Below, one piece after another: positions 18,545-27,067 of a stretch of DNA of 53,995 nucleotides. The DNA lies in the NCBI GenBank assembly GCA_949291555.1, contig CASEWE010000014.1, positions 1 to 53,995 on the forward strand, in the 5' to 3' direction. Position numbers and translations under genes: made by a program. How positions within the stretch are numbered: the stretch's first letter is position 1; each line of letters starts with the position of its first letter. The stretch comes from an uncultured Bacteroidales bacterium. Lineage in GTDB: Bacteria; Bacteroidota; Bacteroidia; Bacteroidales; P3. The notes below the pieces were generated by a model. That model ran no database searches. It was not told the DNA's origin and saw only the letters and a list, made by a program, of their open reading frames with translations.

Positions 18545-19816
18545 TTACCTGAGTTTCAAGGTTACCAACGTGATCACCGCCAACAAGATCCCTACAATGA
18601 AGAAACGCAGCACGATCTTGGGCTCCGGGTAGCCGATCACCTGGAAATGATGGTGCAAGGGAGACATCTTCAGCAATCTCTTGCCTTGCCCGCAACGTTT
18701 TTTCGTGTATTTGAAATAGCTCACCTGCAAGATGACCGAGAGGCTTTCCACCAGGAAAATCCCGCACAGGATAGGCAAAAGCAGCTCTTTCCGGATAAGC
18801 AGGGCGAAAACGGCAATGATGCCTCCGATGGTCAGGCTGCCCGTATCGCCCATGAAGACTTGGGCCGGATAGGTGTTATACCAGAGGAAACCGATCGTGG
18901 CCCCCACGAAAGCGGCAATGAAGATGGTCAGCTCGCCGGCATCGGGTATGTACATTATGTTCAAGTAGTCGGCAAAGACGATATTGCCCGAAATCCACGA
19001 CAATATGGCCAAAGTAGCCCCTATGATAGCCGAAGTCCCGGTCGCCAAGCCATCCATCCCGTCGGTAAGGTTGCAACCGTTCGAAACCGCCGTCACCACC
19101 AATATCACGACCAAAACGAAAAGCACCCAGGTGAACTTGCCCAAACCGGGATGTATCCATTCCATGATAGCCCGGTAATCCAATTCGTTGTCCTTCACGA
19201 ACGGAATGGTCGTCACCATCGACTTCCCGGAATCGGACTTGAAAGCCGTGACGGCCTTCTGGTACTGCGTCGAATCGGCCAGGTTCCGGTCTTCGACCGA
19301 TTGCTGGCTTCCGGCATATTGGCCGTCCGCAGCCTTCTGGGAAACAACGATATCGGGATGGAAGCACATGACCAGGCCCACGACCAACCCAAGCCCTACC
19401 TGCCCGAAAATCTTGAACTTTCCCTGAAGTCCATGCTTGTCGTGCTTGAAGACTTTGATATAGTCGTCCATGAAACCCATTATCCCCAACCAGACCGTGG
19501 TAAGCAGCATGAGCCACACGTAGACATTATCCAGTTTACACAGCAGCACTACCGGGATCAGAATAGCCGCAATGATGATCAAGCCTCCCATGGTCGGAGT
19601 TCCCTCCTTCTCCTTCTGGCCGGCAAGCCCCAGGTCGCGGACCGTTTCACCGACTTGCTTCCGGGCCAGAAAGCGGATCAGACGTTTTCCCCAGACCATG
19701 GAAACAAGCAAGGAAAGGACAATCGCCGCCGCCGCCCGGAAAGAAATGTAGCGGAACACCCCCGCGCCCGGAAGCCCGAATTCTTCATGCAAATACGTAA
19801 ACAGATAATACAACAT
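18545..19816 (-). CDS. mraY: Phospho-MurNAc-pentapeptide transferase MraY
   Basis: 423 residues with about ten membrane segments. Catalytic and substrate motifs are visible: [17 protein letters not shown] (the DDD-motif region), [10 protein letters not shown], the FMGDTGSL loop and SPLHHHFQ near the C-terminus. It transfers phospho-MurNAc-pentapeptide to undecaprenyl phosphate to give lipid I. It is longer than the E. coli enzyme because of an extra hydrophilic loop (about residues 155-215). A purine-rich leader with AAGGAGATAAGGAG precedes the ATG. Confidence 0.97.
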   Translation of the reverse strand: MLYYLFTYLHEEFGLPGAGVFRYISFRAAAAIVLSLLVSMVWGKRLIRFLARKQVGETVRDLGLAGQKEKEGTPTMGGLIIIAAILIPVVLLCKLDNVYVWLMLLTTVWLGIMGFMDDYIKVFKHDKHGLQGKFKIFGQVGLGLVVGLVMCFHPDIVVSQKAADGQYAGSQQSVEDRNLADSTQYQKAVTAFKSDSGKSMVTTIPFVKDNELDYRAIMEWIHPGLGKFTWVLFVLVVILVVTAVSNGCNLTDGMDGLATGTSAIIGATLAILSWISGNIVFADYLNIMYIPDAGELTIFIAAFVGATIGFLWYNTYPAQVFMGDTGSLTIGGIIAVFALLIRKELLLPILCGIFLVESLSVILQVSYFKYTKKRCGQGKRLLKMSPLHHHFQVIGYPEPKIVLRFFIVGILLAVITLVTLKLR

Positions 19817-19880
19817 GATGTTCCTTTTTTTCTCTCCTTATCTCCTTGTTACCTTCCTACCCTTCCGCATTTCCCGCATT

Positions 19881-21365
19881 TCATGCCTCCTGCAAGGCGT
19901 TTTCCCAGCGGGCAGGAAGATACCGTGCCAGAATCTCCCGGTCGTCGAAAGGATGCTTCACGCCTTCGATTTCCTGATAAGTCTCATGGCCTTTCCCTGC
20001 CACGACCACCACATCGGAACCCGCAGCCAGCATGCAGGCCGTCTTGATGGCTTGTTCCCGGTCGGGAATAACCAATACGGCATTCCTTTGCGCTTGATCC
20101 AAGCCGGACAGCATCTGCTGCAAAATGGCATCCGGGTCTTCATACCGGGGATTATCGTTGGTGAATACCACTTTGGCAGCATAACGGCAGGCTATCCGGG
20201 CCATTTCCGGCCGTTTCCCCGCATCGCGGTTTCCTCCGCAACCCACCACGCAAACGATTCCCTGGCCGGGAAGAAGCAAATCGGAAACCGTTTCCAACAG
20301 GTTTTCCAGCGCATCGGGCGTATGGGCGTAATCCACGATTCCCGTCTTGGAACCCGATTCGGCTTCGAGCCTTTCAAACCTGCCCGGAGCCTCTTGCAGC
20401 CGGCTCATGGCGCACAGAACCTGGTCGCGATCCATGCCCAGGCAGACCGCCACCGCGTAAATGGCGGTAAGATTGTAGGCATTGAACCGGCCCACCAGCC
20501 GCATGTACACCTCCTTCCGATCCATTTCCAGATGCAAGCCCTGCAACGAATCCTCCACCACCTTGCACATGAAATCGGCCGGCGTCCTCAAGGAATAAGT
20601 AAACTTGCGAGCCGAAGTGTTCTGCAACATGACCAAGCCGTTCCGGTCATCGGCATTGGCAAGGGCGAAAGCGGAAGCCGGCAACTGGTCGAAAAACTTC
20701 TTCTTGGCCTTCAAATAGGCCTCGAAAGTCTTGTGGTAATCCAAATGGTCGCGGGTCAGGTTGCTGAACACGCCTCCGGCAAACTGCAAGCCCGCAATCC
20801 GTTCCTGAACCACCGCATGCGAGCTCACTTCCATGAAAGCATAATCGCACCCGGCATCCACCATCCGCCGCAAAAGGGAATTTATTTCCAAGGCATCGCC
20901 GGTAGTGTGGGTGCTGGGAATACGCGTTGCCCCGATCCGGTTTTCGATGGTAGACAATAATCCGGCCTCGTAACCCAGACTGCGGAACAAACGGTAGAGA
21001 AGCGTCACCGTCGTGGTTTTCCCGTTGGTTCCCGTCACCCCGACCAGCTTCAACGCCTGTGAAGGATTCCCGTAAAACGCCGAAGCCATGAAGCCCAAAG
21101 CCCGGCCGCTGTCTTCCACCTGCACATAGCAGACTCCCGGAGCCTTTTCTTCCGGCACGTCCTGGCAAACCACCGCGACCGCTCCCTTTTGAAGGGCATC
21201 CGGTATAAAATCGTGCCCGTCGACCTGCGTTCCCTTCACGGCAAAAAACATCGAGCCTTTCCGCACCGCGCGCGAATCCCGGGCAAGGTTTTCCACCTCG
21301 ACCCCCTCAGACCCGAAGAGCCGGACCAGACCGCAACCTTCAACCAGCAAATCCGACAATTTCAT
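19881..21365 (-). CDS. murE: UDP-MurNAc-tripeptide synthetase MurE, meso-diaminopimelate type
   Basis: 494 residues. The N-domain binds UDP-MurNAc-dipeptide (ARDSRAVRKGSMFFAVKG); the ATP loop VTGTNGKTTT lies near residues 109-118; central HTTGDALEIN and EVSSHAV; NLTRDHLDYH; DYAHTPDAL starts the last domain. The DNPR motif in TNDNPRYEDP indicates that the amino acid added is meso-diaminopimelate rather than lysine. VVAGKGHETYQ ends the domain. It is cytoplasmic and acts after MurD. It lies 133 bp after ftsI and 64 bp before mraY. Confidence 0.97.
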   Translation of the reverse strand: MKLSDLLVEGCGLVRLFGSEGVEVENLARDSRAVRKGSMFFAVKGTQVDGHDFIPDALQKGAVAVVCQDVPEEKAPGVCYVQVEDSGRALGFMASAFYGNPSQALKLVGVTGTNGKTTTVTLLYRLFRSLGYEAGLLSTIENRIGATRIPSTHTTGDALEINSLLRRMVDAGCDYAFMEVSSHAVVQERIAGLQFAGGVFSNLTRDHLDYHKTFEAYLKAKKKFFDQLPASAFALANADDRNGLVMLQNTSARKFTYSLRTPADFMCKVVEDSLQGLHLEMDRKEVYMRLVGRFNAYNLTAIYAVAVCLGMDRDQVLCAMSRLQEAPGRFERLEAESGSKTGIVDYAHTPDALENLLETVSDLLLPGQGIVCVVGCGGNRDAGKRPEMARIACRYAAKVVFTNDNPRYEDPDAILQQMLSGLDQAQRNAVLVIPDREQAIKTACMLAAGSDVVVVAGKGHETYQEIEGVKHPFDDREILARYLPARWENALQEA

Positions 21366-21498
21366 TTTTAAAATATTTCCTATTCCCTTTTATTTCCGTA
21401 CAATCCGCCCATCCCCTCAGGCTCTTCTTCCTTTCCGCCTTTTCCTTCCTTTCCGCGCAGCCTGCCACGTGCTGCCCTTCTTTCCCGGCTTCCCGCGT

Positions 21499-23646
21499 TC
21501 AGCCCAATTCCAGCAACACCCGCTGGCCCCGCACGCAAGGACTTCCCGGAGAAGGATCCTGCCGTTTCACCCTCCCTTTCCCGTAAACGCGCGGTTTCAA
21601 GCCGTAACTTTCCAGAAGGTAAGCGGCATCCCGCAAGCCCAAGCCCCGCAAGTCGGGAATCACATCCTTTACCAAAGCCACTTCCCGGAAACCTTCGGAG
21701 ATGTCGTCCGGCGAAGAAACCTTCTTCACGAACACCGTAGGTTCAAGTTCCGGAACGCCCAGGCCCAAATCCCGGTAGATTTCCCGGATATCGGCCGCAT
21801 ACCCCGAAGCCAGCAACGGCCCGTACAGCAAGCCTTCTTCCCGCTCCGTCTCCCGTCCCCCTTTCATCAAGGTGGCATAAACCTTGTCGGCAATATCCCT
21901 GAACACAGGCCCCGCCACGGAGCCTCCGTAAATCCGGTTCTTACGAGGATTCGTAATCATCACGATACAGGAATACTGCGGCCGGTCTGCCGGAAAATAA
22001 CCCACAATCGAGGCACGGTAAGTCATTTTTTCCTCCCCCCGCCTTCCGTAATTCATCTGGGCCGTCCCGGTCTTGGCCGCCACCTTGTACAAGGAGTGCG
22101 AAAGGGATGAAGCCGTTCCTCTTTCCACCGCGGCCTGCAACAGGCCCTGCACTTTTCCCAAGGTCGACTCGGAACAAATCTCCTCTACCAGCACCTGGGG
22201 CGAAAATTCCTTCACGATTTCCCCGCCTTTCCGCACCTGGCTCACAAAAAGAGGCTTCATCATCTTTCCGTCATTGGCCACGGCATTGTAGAGGCACAAT
22301 ATCTGCAAAGGCGTAACCTTGACTTCATAGCCTATCGAAATCCAAGGAAGGCTTACCCCGGACCACGTCTTGTCGGAAGGGTCCTTCACATAGGGCTGTC
22401 CCTCCCCGGCTATCTCTATTCCCAGAGGCTTGTCCAAGTGCATCTTGCGCAAATAGTCCACAAACCGGTCCTGCTTCTTGTGGAAAACCTCGTTGGCCAA
22501 ATACGAAATCCCCACGTTCGACGACTTCTCGAAAGCCTCCTGGAAGCTCACTTCCCCCCAGCCTTCCTTGTGGGAGTCGTTCATCCACCGGTTGTAATAT
22601 TTCAACCTTCCCGTCGGCACTTTGGTCGAGGTGTCCGCTTGCCCGTTCCTTCCTTCTTCCAGAATAGCGATGGCCGAAGCCAGCTTGAAGGTCGAACCCG
22701 GTTCGACCGCCTCTCCCACCGCGTAATTCATGACTTCGGCATACCGCCCGTCCTCCTGCCGTGCAAGGTTGGCAATCGCCACCACTTTCCCTGTCTCGAC
22801 TTCCATCAGCACGACGCAACCATGCTGGGCCTGGTTCAACTCCATGCACTCCTGCAAAGCGGCTTCGGCCACGTCTTGAATCCGAATGTCTATGGTAGTG
22901 ACAATATCGTGCCCGTTTTCAGGTTTCACCTCATCGGCGCTGTACACGGGCCGCCAAACTCCATTGGTCACTTTCTGGGTAAGCCTGCGGCCGTTCACGC
23001 CTTGCAATTCCTTGTTATAAGCCCGTTCAAGCCCGACACCATACTTGCTTTCCGGATTGTAATAGCCTATGGTGCGGGCTGCCAGATAACCGTTCGGGAG
23101 ACTTCTCCGCTCTTTCTCCTCCACAATGAACCCTCCCCTGAACTGCCCTTTCTCGAACAGAGGGAAACCCCGCAACCGGGCCAATTCCGCATAAGTCACA
23201 TTCCGTTTCACAAGAATATTGCGTTTCCTTTCCCGGCGGGCCTTCAGGAAGAACTGCCGGTAAGCCTCGCTGCTCTTGGAAGGGTACATCCGGCTCATGC
23301 TGTCGCACAAAGGCCGGAGATATTTATAGAACGTGTCGTTGCAGACCACATCCGGATGCAAATCCATCCGGACGGTGAAAATCGGCACCGAAACGGCCAG
23401 AAGGGAGCTGTCGGCCGAATAGATGTTTCCCCTTGCCGCTTCCGTCTCCTCGTAGCGGAGACTCTGGCTCCGGGAAAGCGAAAGCCAATGCTCCCCTTCC
23501 ACAAAAATCACCTGGCACATGCGCACCACGACCGCGATGGCAAAAACCACGAAGAAGAAGTACACGAGGTACACCTTCCACCAGAATCCCGTCTTCAGGT
23601 TTTTCCCTTCTCCTTTTGCTGCCATCTTTTTGCCTTGGCGATTCAT
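21499..23646 (-). CDS. ftsI: Septal transpeptidase FtsI (class B penicillin-binding protein) with a C-terminal PASTA domain
   Basis: 715 residues: a short cytoplasmic tail, a membrane helix (VYLVYFFFVVFAIAVVV), the pedestal domain starting at ARGNIYSAD, and the transpeptidase domain with Ser318 in STFK, SSN at 375-377 and Lys525 in KTGTAQ. A final PASTA-like module (about 660-715: VIPDLRGLGLRDAAYLLE) resembles that of SpoVD/Pbp2x-type enzymes and is usual in Bacteroidetes FtsI. It cross-links septal peptidoglycan with FtsW. It sits between ftsL and murE. Confidence 0.96.
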   Translation of the reverse strand: MNRQGKKMAAKGEGKNLKTGFWWKVYLVYFFFVVFAIAVVVRMCQVIFVEGEHWLSLSRSQSLRYEETEAARGNIYSADSSLLAVSVPIFTVRMDLHPDVVCNDTFYKYLRPLCDSMSRMYPSKSSEAYRQFFLKARRERKRNILVKRNVTYAELARLRGFPLFEKGQFRGGFIVEEKERRSLPNGYLAARTIGYYNPESKYGVGLERAYNKELQGVNGRRLTQKVTNGVWRPVYSADEVKPENGHDIVTTIDIRIQDVAEAALQECMELNQAQHGCVVLMEVETGKVVAIANLARQEDGRYAEVMNYAVGEAVEPGSTFKLASAIAILEEGRNGQADTSTKVPTGRLKYYNRWMNDSHKEGWGEVSFQEAFEKSSNVGISYLANEVFHKKQDRFVDYLRKMHLDKPLGIEIAGEGQPYVKDPSDKTWSGVSLPWISIGYEVKVTPLQILCLYNAVANDGKMMKPLFVSQVRKGGEIVKEFSPQVLVEEICSESTLGKVQGLLQAAVERGTASSLSHSLYKVAAKTGTAQMNYGRRGEEKMTYRASIVGYFPADRPQYSCIVMITNPRKNRIYGGSVAGPVFRDIADKVYATLMKGGRETEREEGLLYGPLLASGYAADIREIYRDLGLGVPELEPTVFVKKVSSPDDISEGFREVALVKDVIPDLRGLGLRDAAYLLESYGLKPRVYGKGRVKRQDPSPGSPCVRGQRVLLELG

Positions 23647-23737
23647 TTATCCTGATTAGCCGCGAAAGCTAAATCCTTTCCAATCCATCACAGCCCCTCC
23701 CTGCCGGCCGCACGGGCAAGAGGGCCCTCCCCGCCCG

Positions 23738-24259
23738 CTACCTTTTCCTGTTTTTGCTCCGCCTTCCCGCTTCCTCCTTGGCCTCCTTCTTCATCTCCGG
23801 CGTGTAACGTATCACATACGGCGGCACCACCGACTCTTTCACGCCCGTGCTGTCTAACAGGCGCGCCACGGAAGACTGCCGGCTAAGGCGCATCCATTCG
23901 GCCTTGCTCGAAATCTGCCGGAAGTGCAAATCCTGAAGCTGGTCTTTTATGCCCGCGCTTTCCCTGACCACCGCTTCGGTGAGGTAGTTGCCGCTGATAA
24001 GCAGCAATGCCAGGAAAAACACAAACAATATCTGCCCCCAATAGGCCTGTATCCCTTTGTCGAACAGCACCGAACCATCCAAGGCCGCAAGGAATTTCGC
24101 CCGAGCCTTCCGCCGGCGTTCTTTCCGGGCTTCCTCCTCGGGCGAAGGCTTGGCCTCCTTGACCCGTTCTTCCGGAAGGGGCTTTCCCGAAAAAAGCGAA
24201 GCCAGTTCCGGTTCCGGTTCCGGATCCAAGGGCTTAGGCCGGATTTTGTTCTTTCCCAT
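23738..24259 (-). CDS. ftsL: FtsL-like division protein
   Basis: 173 residues with a long charged cytoplasmic N-terminus (PEEEARKERRRKARAKF), one membrane segment (QILFVFFLALLLISGNYL) and a short periplasmic part with a helical stretch (VRESAGIKDQLQDLHF). This matches the Bacteroidetes FtsL-like family, which is recognised mainly by position between rsmH and ftsI. FtsL joins FtsQ and FtsB to activate FtsW/FtsI. It starts 2 bp after the rsmH stop. Confidence 0.85.
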   Translation of the reverse strand: MGKNKIRPKPLDPEPEPELASLFSGKPLPEERVKEAKPSPEEEARKERRRKARAKFLAALDGSVLFDKGIQAYWGQILFVFFLALLLISGNYLTEAVVRESAGIKDQLQDLHFRQISSKAEWMRLSRQSSVARLLDSTGVKESVVPPYVIRYTPEMKKEAKEEAGRRSKNRKR

Positions 24260-24261
24260 GG

Positions 24262-25203
24262 CTAATCCCCTCCAACCGTTTTCCGCGCAATCCTGAGCTT
24301 GGCGCTACGAGCCCGCGGGTTCCGCGCAATCTCCGCCTCAGACGGCTGCACCGCCTTCCGCACCACCGGCTCCATGGGTGAAAGGTTATTGCCGTAGAAG
24401 TCCTTTTCCGCCTCGCCGTCAATTTTGCCCGAACGCATGAAATTCTTCACCATCCTGTCTTCGAGCGAATGGTATGAAATCACCACCAAACGCCCTCCCG
24501 GCCTCAAGACCTCCAAACTCTGCAAAAGCAACGCCTCCAAATTTTCCAGTTCCTTGTTCACCTCGATGCGCAAAGCCTGGAAAACCATGGCCAGAAACTT
24601 GTTTTCCCTTCCCCGCATGGCGAAAGGCGTAAAAAAAAGCACCGCCTGGTCCGTATAAGCAAAGGGGGAATTTTCCCGGGCCTTGACCACAGCCGAAGCC
24701 AGCCTCCCCGCCGAAGGGATTTCCCCATAACGGGAAAAGACATCGCGCAAACGTTCTTCCGGATAGGTATTAAGGACCTCCGCTGCGGTCATGGCCCCCT
24801 CCTTGCCGTTCATCCGCATGTCCAAAGGCCCGTGCGAACGGATGGAGAACCCTCTTGAAGGCACGTCGAACTGATGGGAGGAAACCCCCAAATCGGCCAA
24901 AATCCCGTCTACGGGAAGCGCATGCCGGAACCGGAGATGATTTTTCAAATGGCAGAAATTATCGCCCACAAGAACGAAACGGGAACCGGCCCCGGCAAAT
25001 TCGGGAAGGCCCGAAGCCCGCTCTACCGCATCGGGATCCTGATCGAACGCTACCAACCGCCCCTCGTCCCCCAAGCAGGAAAGAATCCCGCGCGCATGAC
25101 CGCCCCCTCCGAAAGTCGCATCGACATACGTGCCGTCCTTCCGGATATCGAGACCTTGCAAAGCCTCCTGCAACATGACAGGTTCGTGATAATCGATCGG
25201 CAT
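24262..25203 (-). CDS. rsmH: 16S rRNA (cytosine-1402-N4)-methyltransferase RsmH
   Basis: 313 residues. The family start (YHEPVMLQEAL), the SAM-binding loop DATFGGGGHARGIL, DQDPDAV, DLGVSSHQFD and GRLVVISYHSLEDRMVK are all present. It methylates C1402 of 16S rRNA in the P-site. It is the second gene of the dcw cluster, 11 bp after mraZ, and is nearly contiguous with ftsL. Confidence 0.97.
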   Translation of the reverse strand: MPIDYHEPVMLQEALQGLDIRKDGTYVDATFGGGGHARGILSCLGDEGRLVAFDQDPDAVERASGLPEFAGAGSRFVLVGDNFCHLKNHLRFRHALPVDGILADLGVSSHQFDVPSRGFSIRSHGPLDMRMNGKEGAMTAAEVLNTYPEERLRDVFSRYGEIPSAGRLASAVVKARENSPFAYTDQAVLFFTPFAMRGRENKFLAMVFQALRIEVNKELENLEALLLQSLEVLRPGGRLVVISYHSLEDRMVKNFMRSGKIDGEAEKDFYGNNLSPMEPVVRKAVQPSEAEIARNPRARSAKLRIARKTVGGD

Positions 25204-25214
25204 GCCGGCTCCTC

Positions 25215-25679
25215 CTAAAGTTTATCCTCCGAATCGATCTGGCCCAAGCGTTCGGCGGCCATCCGGGCAAAATCAACTTCCATCGCATTCATTTCCTCGT
25301 AGGTGGCCACATCCCATATCTCAATGATATTGATCTTCGAAATCAATACGATTTCCTTGTCGATATGCTTCGCTTTCTTCAATTCGGCCGGAATCAGAAT
25401 CCGGTCGTTGCTATCCAGTTCTACCGGGTTGCCCTCCGACAACTTGCGGATAAGGAGCCTGTCCTGGGGATTGTAATGGTTCAATTTGGCCACCTTGGTC
25501 TCGATCTCCCGCTCGAATTCAGCACGGGGAAAAAGCTCCAGGCAGGGGTCGAAAATGCTCTCCTTAAGGACAAAACCCGCGCCCGCAACCCCCGAAAGGG
25601 CCTTTTTCAGGACCGCCGGGAACTTGAAGCGGCCTGCGGGATCGACCTTGCAGAACTCTTTTCCAACCAAAATAGCCAT
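25215..25679 (-). CDS. mraZ: Transcriptional regulator MraZ
   Basis: 154 residues from ATG at 25679 (MAILVGKEF). A TTG five codons earlier is less likely. Two SpoVT/AbrB-like halves are seen: DPAGRFKFPAVLKKAL and LDSNDRILIPAELKKA, each with the DxxGRhxhP-type signature. MraZ is the first gene of most dcw clusters and in E. coli represses its own operon by binding TGGG direct repeats. The putative operator at 25771-25815 fits this. Confidence 0.95.
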   Translation of the reverse strand: MAILVGKEFCKVDPAGRFKFPAVLKKALSGVAGAGFVLKESIFDPCLELFPRAEFEREIETKVAKLNHYNPQDRLLIRKLSEGNPVELDSNDRILIPAELKKAKHIDKEIVLISKINIIEIWDVATYEEMNAMEVDFARMAAERLGQIDSEDKL

Positions 25680-25743
25680 AAGCCAAAGACCCAAGCCTTT
25701 AGGGCGGAACCGGCTTCCGAGGAAACGCCTGCTTGGGACGGTT

Positions 25744-25751
25744 CAAAATTA
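25744..25751 (-). promoter_or_regulatory. -7 box of the dcw (mraZ) promoter
   Basis: The minus strand reads TAATTTTG, a full match to TAnnTTTG. Transcription starting about 7 nt downstream would leave a leader of about 57 nt before the mraZ ATG. The expected -33 position (about 25770) is T-rich and touches the first TGGGA box, so a bound repressor would cover the promoter. Confidence 0.5.
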
Positions 25752-25770
25752 CAGAGAAAAATCCGAAAAA

Positions 25771-25815
25771 TCCCATTTTGTTAATATTTTTCCCATTAGG
25801 TCCCAAAAAATCCCA
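25771..25815 (-). promoter_or_regulatory. Putative MraZ operator: four TGGGA boxes on a 10-bp grid
   Basis: On the minus strand TGGGA occurs at 25811-25815, 25801-25805, 25791-25795 and 25771-25775. The start-to-start distances are 10, 10 and 20 bp, so all boxes lie on the same helix face. E. coli MraZ is known to bind TGGGN direct repeats with 5-nt spacers, which is the spacing seen here. The site is immediately upstream of the candidate mraZ promoter. Confidence 0.65.
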
Positions 25816-25862
25816 GTAAAACCTTAGACATCCATGCAATTGACTGACAATCAAATATTAAT

Positions 25863-25916
25863 GTTTTTGCAAAAACCGAAGGTTATCAACAATTTTTTGT
25901 TGAATCGTTCATAACC
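25863..25916. repeat. Two palindromes upstream of the mraZ operator
   Basis: GTTTTTGCAAAAAC (25863-25876) is a perfect 14-bp palindrome. Four bases on, GGTTAT (25881-25886) and ATAACC (25911-25916) flank a perfect CAACAA-TTTT-TTGTTG hairpin (25887-25902). TTATCAACA inside it differs from the DnaA-box consensus at one position, but a single box is not evidence of an origin. Role unknown. Confidence 0.6.
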
Positions 25917-26207
25917 CTGGCGGGGAGTCCCGGAACGGCAAGGGGGGACGGGAAAAATAAGGAAAGAACGAAAGCGCGGAGAAAAGACAGGAAAGACAAA
26001 AAAGGCAGGAAAACGAAAACAAGCGCGAGCAAGCAACCCTGCCGGGAAACAGTGCAGTCCAAGAAAATCGGAGGCACAACGGCGAAAACGGCCAATCGCC
26101 GCAGCCGCGCAAAAACATTTCGGAAAGAGAATAGGCATCCGGAAAACCAAAAAAAATTATTTTTACGTTTTGATTCCCCGAAAAGGGAACGGAAACAACA
26201 AGACGCC

Positions 26208-27062
26208 ATGCTCGCTTTCACGATCACAGAAAGGACTATCGACTTGCAGGAAGTCATCAAGGAAAAGGCCCCGGCCCTGTACCGGAAAATGCCGGGATTC
26301 CTTTTTCCGCTGCTCCGGAAAATCCTGCATGAAAAAGAAGTGAATCATTTCCTGTACAAAGAAAGGGACAAGACCGGCATCGATTTCGCCACGGCCATCC
26401 TTGAGGACTTCGGATGCCAAACGAGCCTCCGCGGGGAAAAGAACCTGCAGGCAGACGGCCGTTACCTGCTTTGCGCCAACCATCCGTTAGGCGGGCTCGA
26501 CGGCATGGCGTTCATCAGCCAGATAGGGAAAATCCGGAAAGACCTGCTTTTCCCGGTCAACGACATGCTCCTTGCCCTGCCGCCTCTCCAACCCGTCTTC
26601 CTGCCCATCAGCAAGCTCCGCAAAAACACCGAAAACAGGCGGGCCCTGGACGAAGCCTTCCGCGGCCCCAGCACTTTGCTGTACTTCCCGGCCGGGCTCT
26701 GTTCCCGCAAACAAAAAAAAGGCGTGATTGCCGACACCGAATGGAAAAAAACTTTCATCACCCAAGCCCGGAATTCGGGCCGAGACATTGTCCCGGTACA
26801 TATTTCGGGAAAAAACTCCAATTTTTTCTACAACTTGGCCCGGCTTCGCAACAAATTGGGAATCAAGGCGAACATAGAGCAACTATTCCTAGTCAATGAA
26901 ATGTTCAAACTCAGGAATCAGAAGATTTGCTTAACTTTGGGCAAACCTATCCCTTACGAAACATTCGACCGGTCCCGCACAGACAAGGAATGGGCCGCAC
27001 TGGTAAGGGAACACGTTTACAAACTCGCCGGCAACCCCGAGGCAGACTTCACGCAGAATTGA
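26208..27062 (+). CDS. glsA: Glycerolipid-type O-acyltransferase, likely GlsA of glycine-lipid synthesis
   Basis: 284 residues from ATG at 26208. The open frame extends upstream to 26052, but that part is basic and low-complexity. The acyltransferase signature NHPLGGLDG (His92, Asp98, an HX5D variant of the PlsC HX4D motif) and a downstream YFPAGLCSR block mark the PlsC-like fold. In Bacteroides, GlsA O-acylates the N-acyl-glycine made by GlsB to form glycine lipids; in other bacteria the related OlsA makes ornithine lipids. The paired glsB gene 5 bp downstream strongly supports this role. It is probably membrane-associated. Confidence 0.8.
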   Translation: MLAFTITERTIDLQEVIKEKAPALYRKMPGFLFPLLRKILHEKEVNHFLYKERDKTGIDFATAILEDFGCQTSLRGEKNLQADGRYLLCANHPLGGLDGMAFISQIGKIRKDLLFPVNDMLLALPPLQPVFLPISKLRKNTENRRALDEAFRGPSTLLYFPAGLCSRKQKKGVIADTEWKKTFITQARNSGRDIVPVHISGKNSNFFYNLARLRNKLGIKANIEQLFLVNEMFKLRNQKICLTLGKPIPYETFDRSRTDKEWAALVREHVYKLAGNPEADFTQN

Positions 27063-27067
27063 AACCC

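Larger units (their letters stand above)
25680..26207. other. Divergent mraZ-glsA intergenic region
   Basis: About 530 bp without a convincing gene. From left to right it holds the mraZ promoter (25744-25751), four TGGGA boxes (25771-25815), two perfect palindromes (25863-25916) and an A/G-rich stretch (about 25940-26160) leading to glsA. A TACGTTTTG stretch at about 26164-26172 is one base away from a plus-strand -7 box and could serve glsA. Confidence 0.6.

Noticed and set aside
25883..25891. DnaA box / replication origin near mraZ
   Set aside because: Only one near-consensus TTATCAACA was found, without a cluster, a dnaA gene or other origin features.
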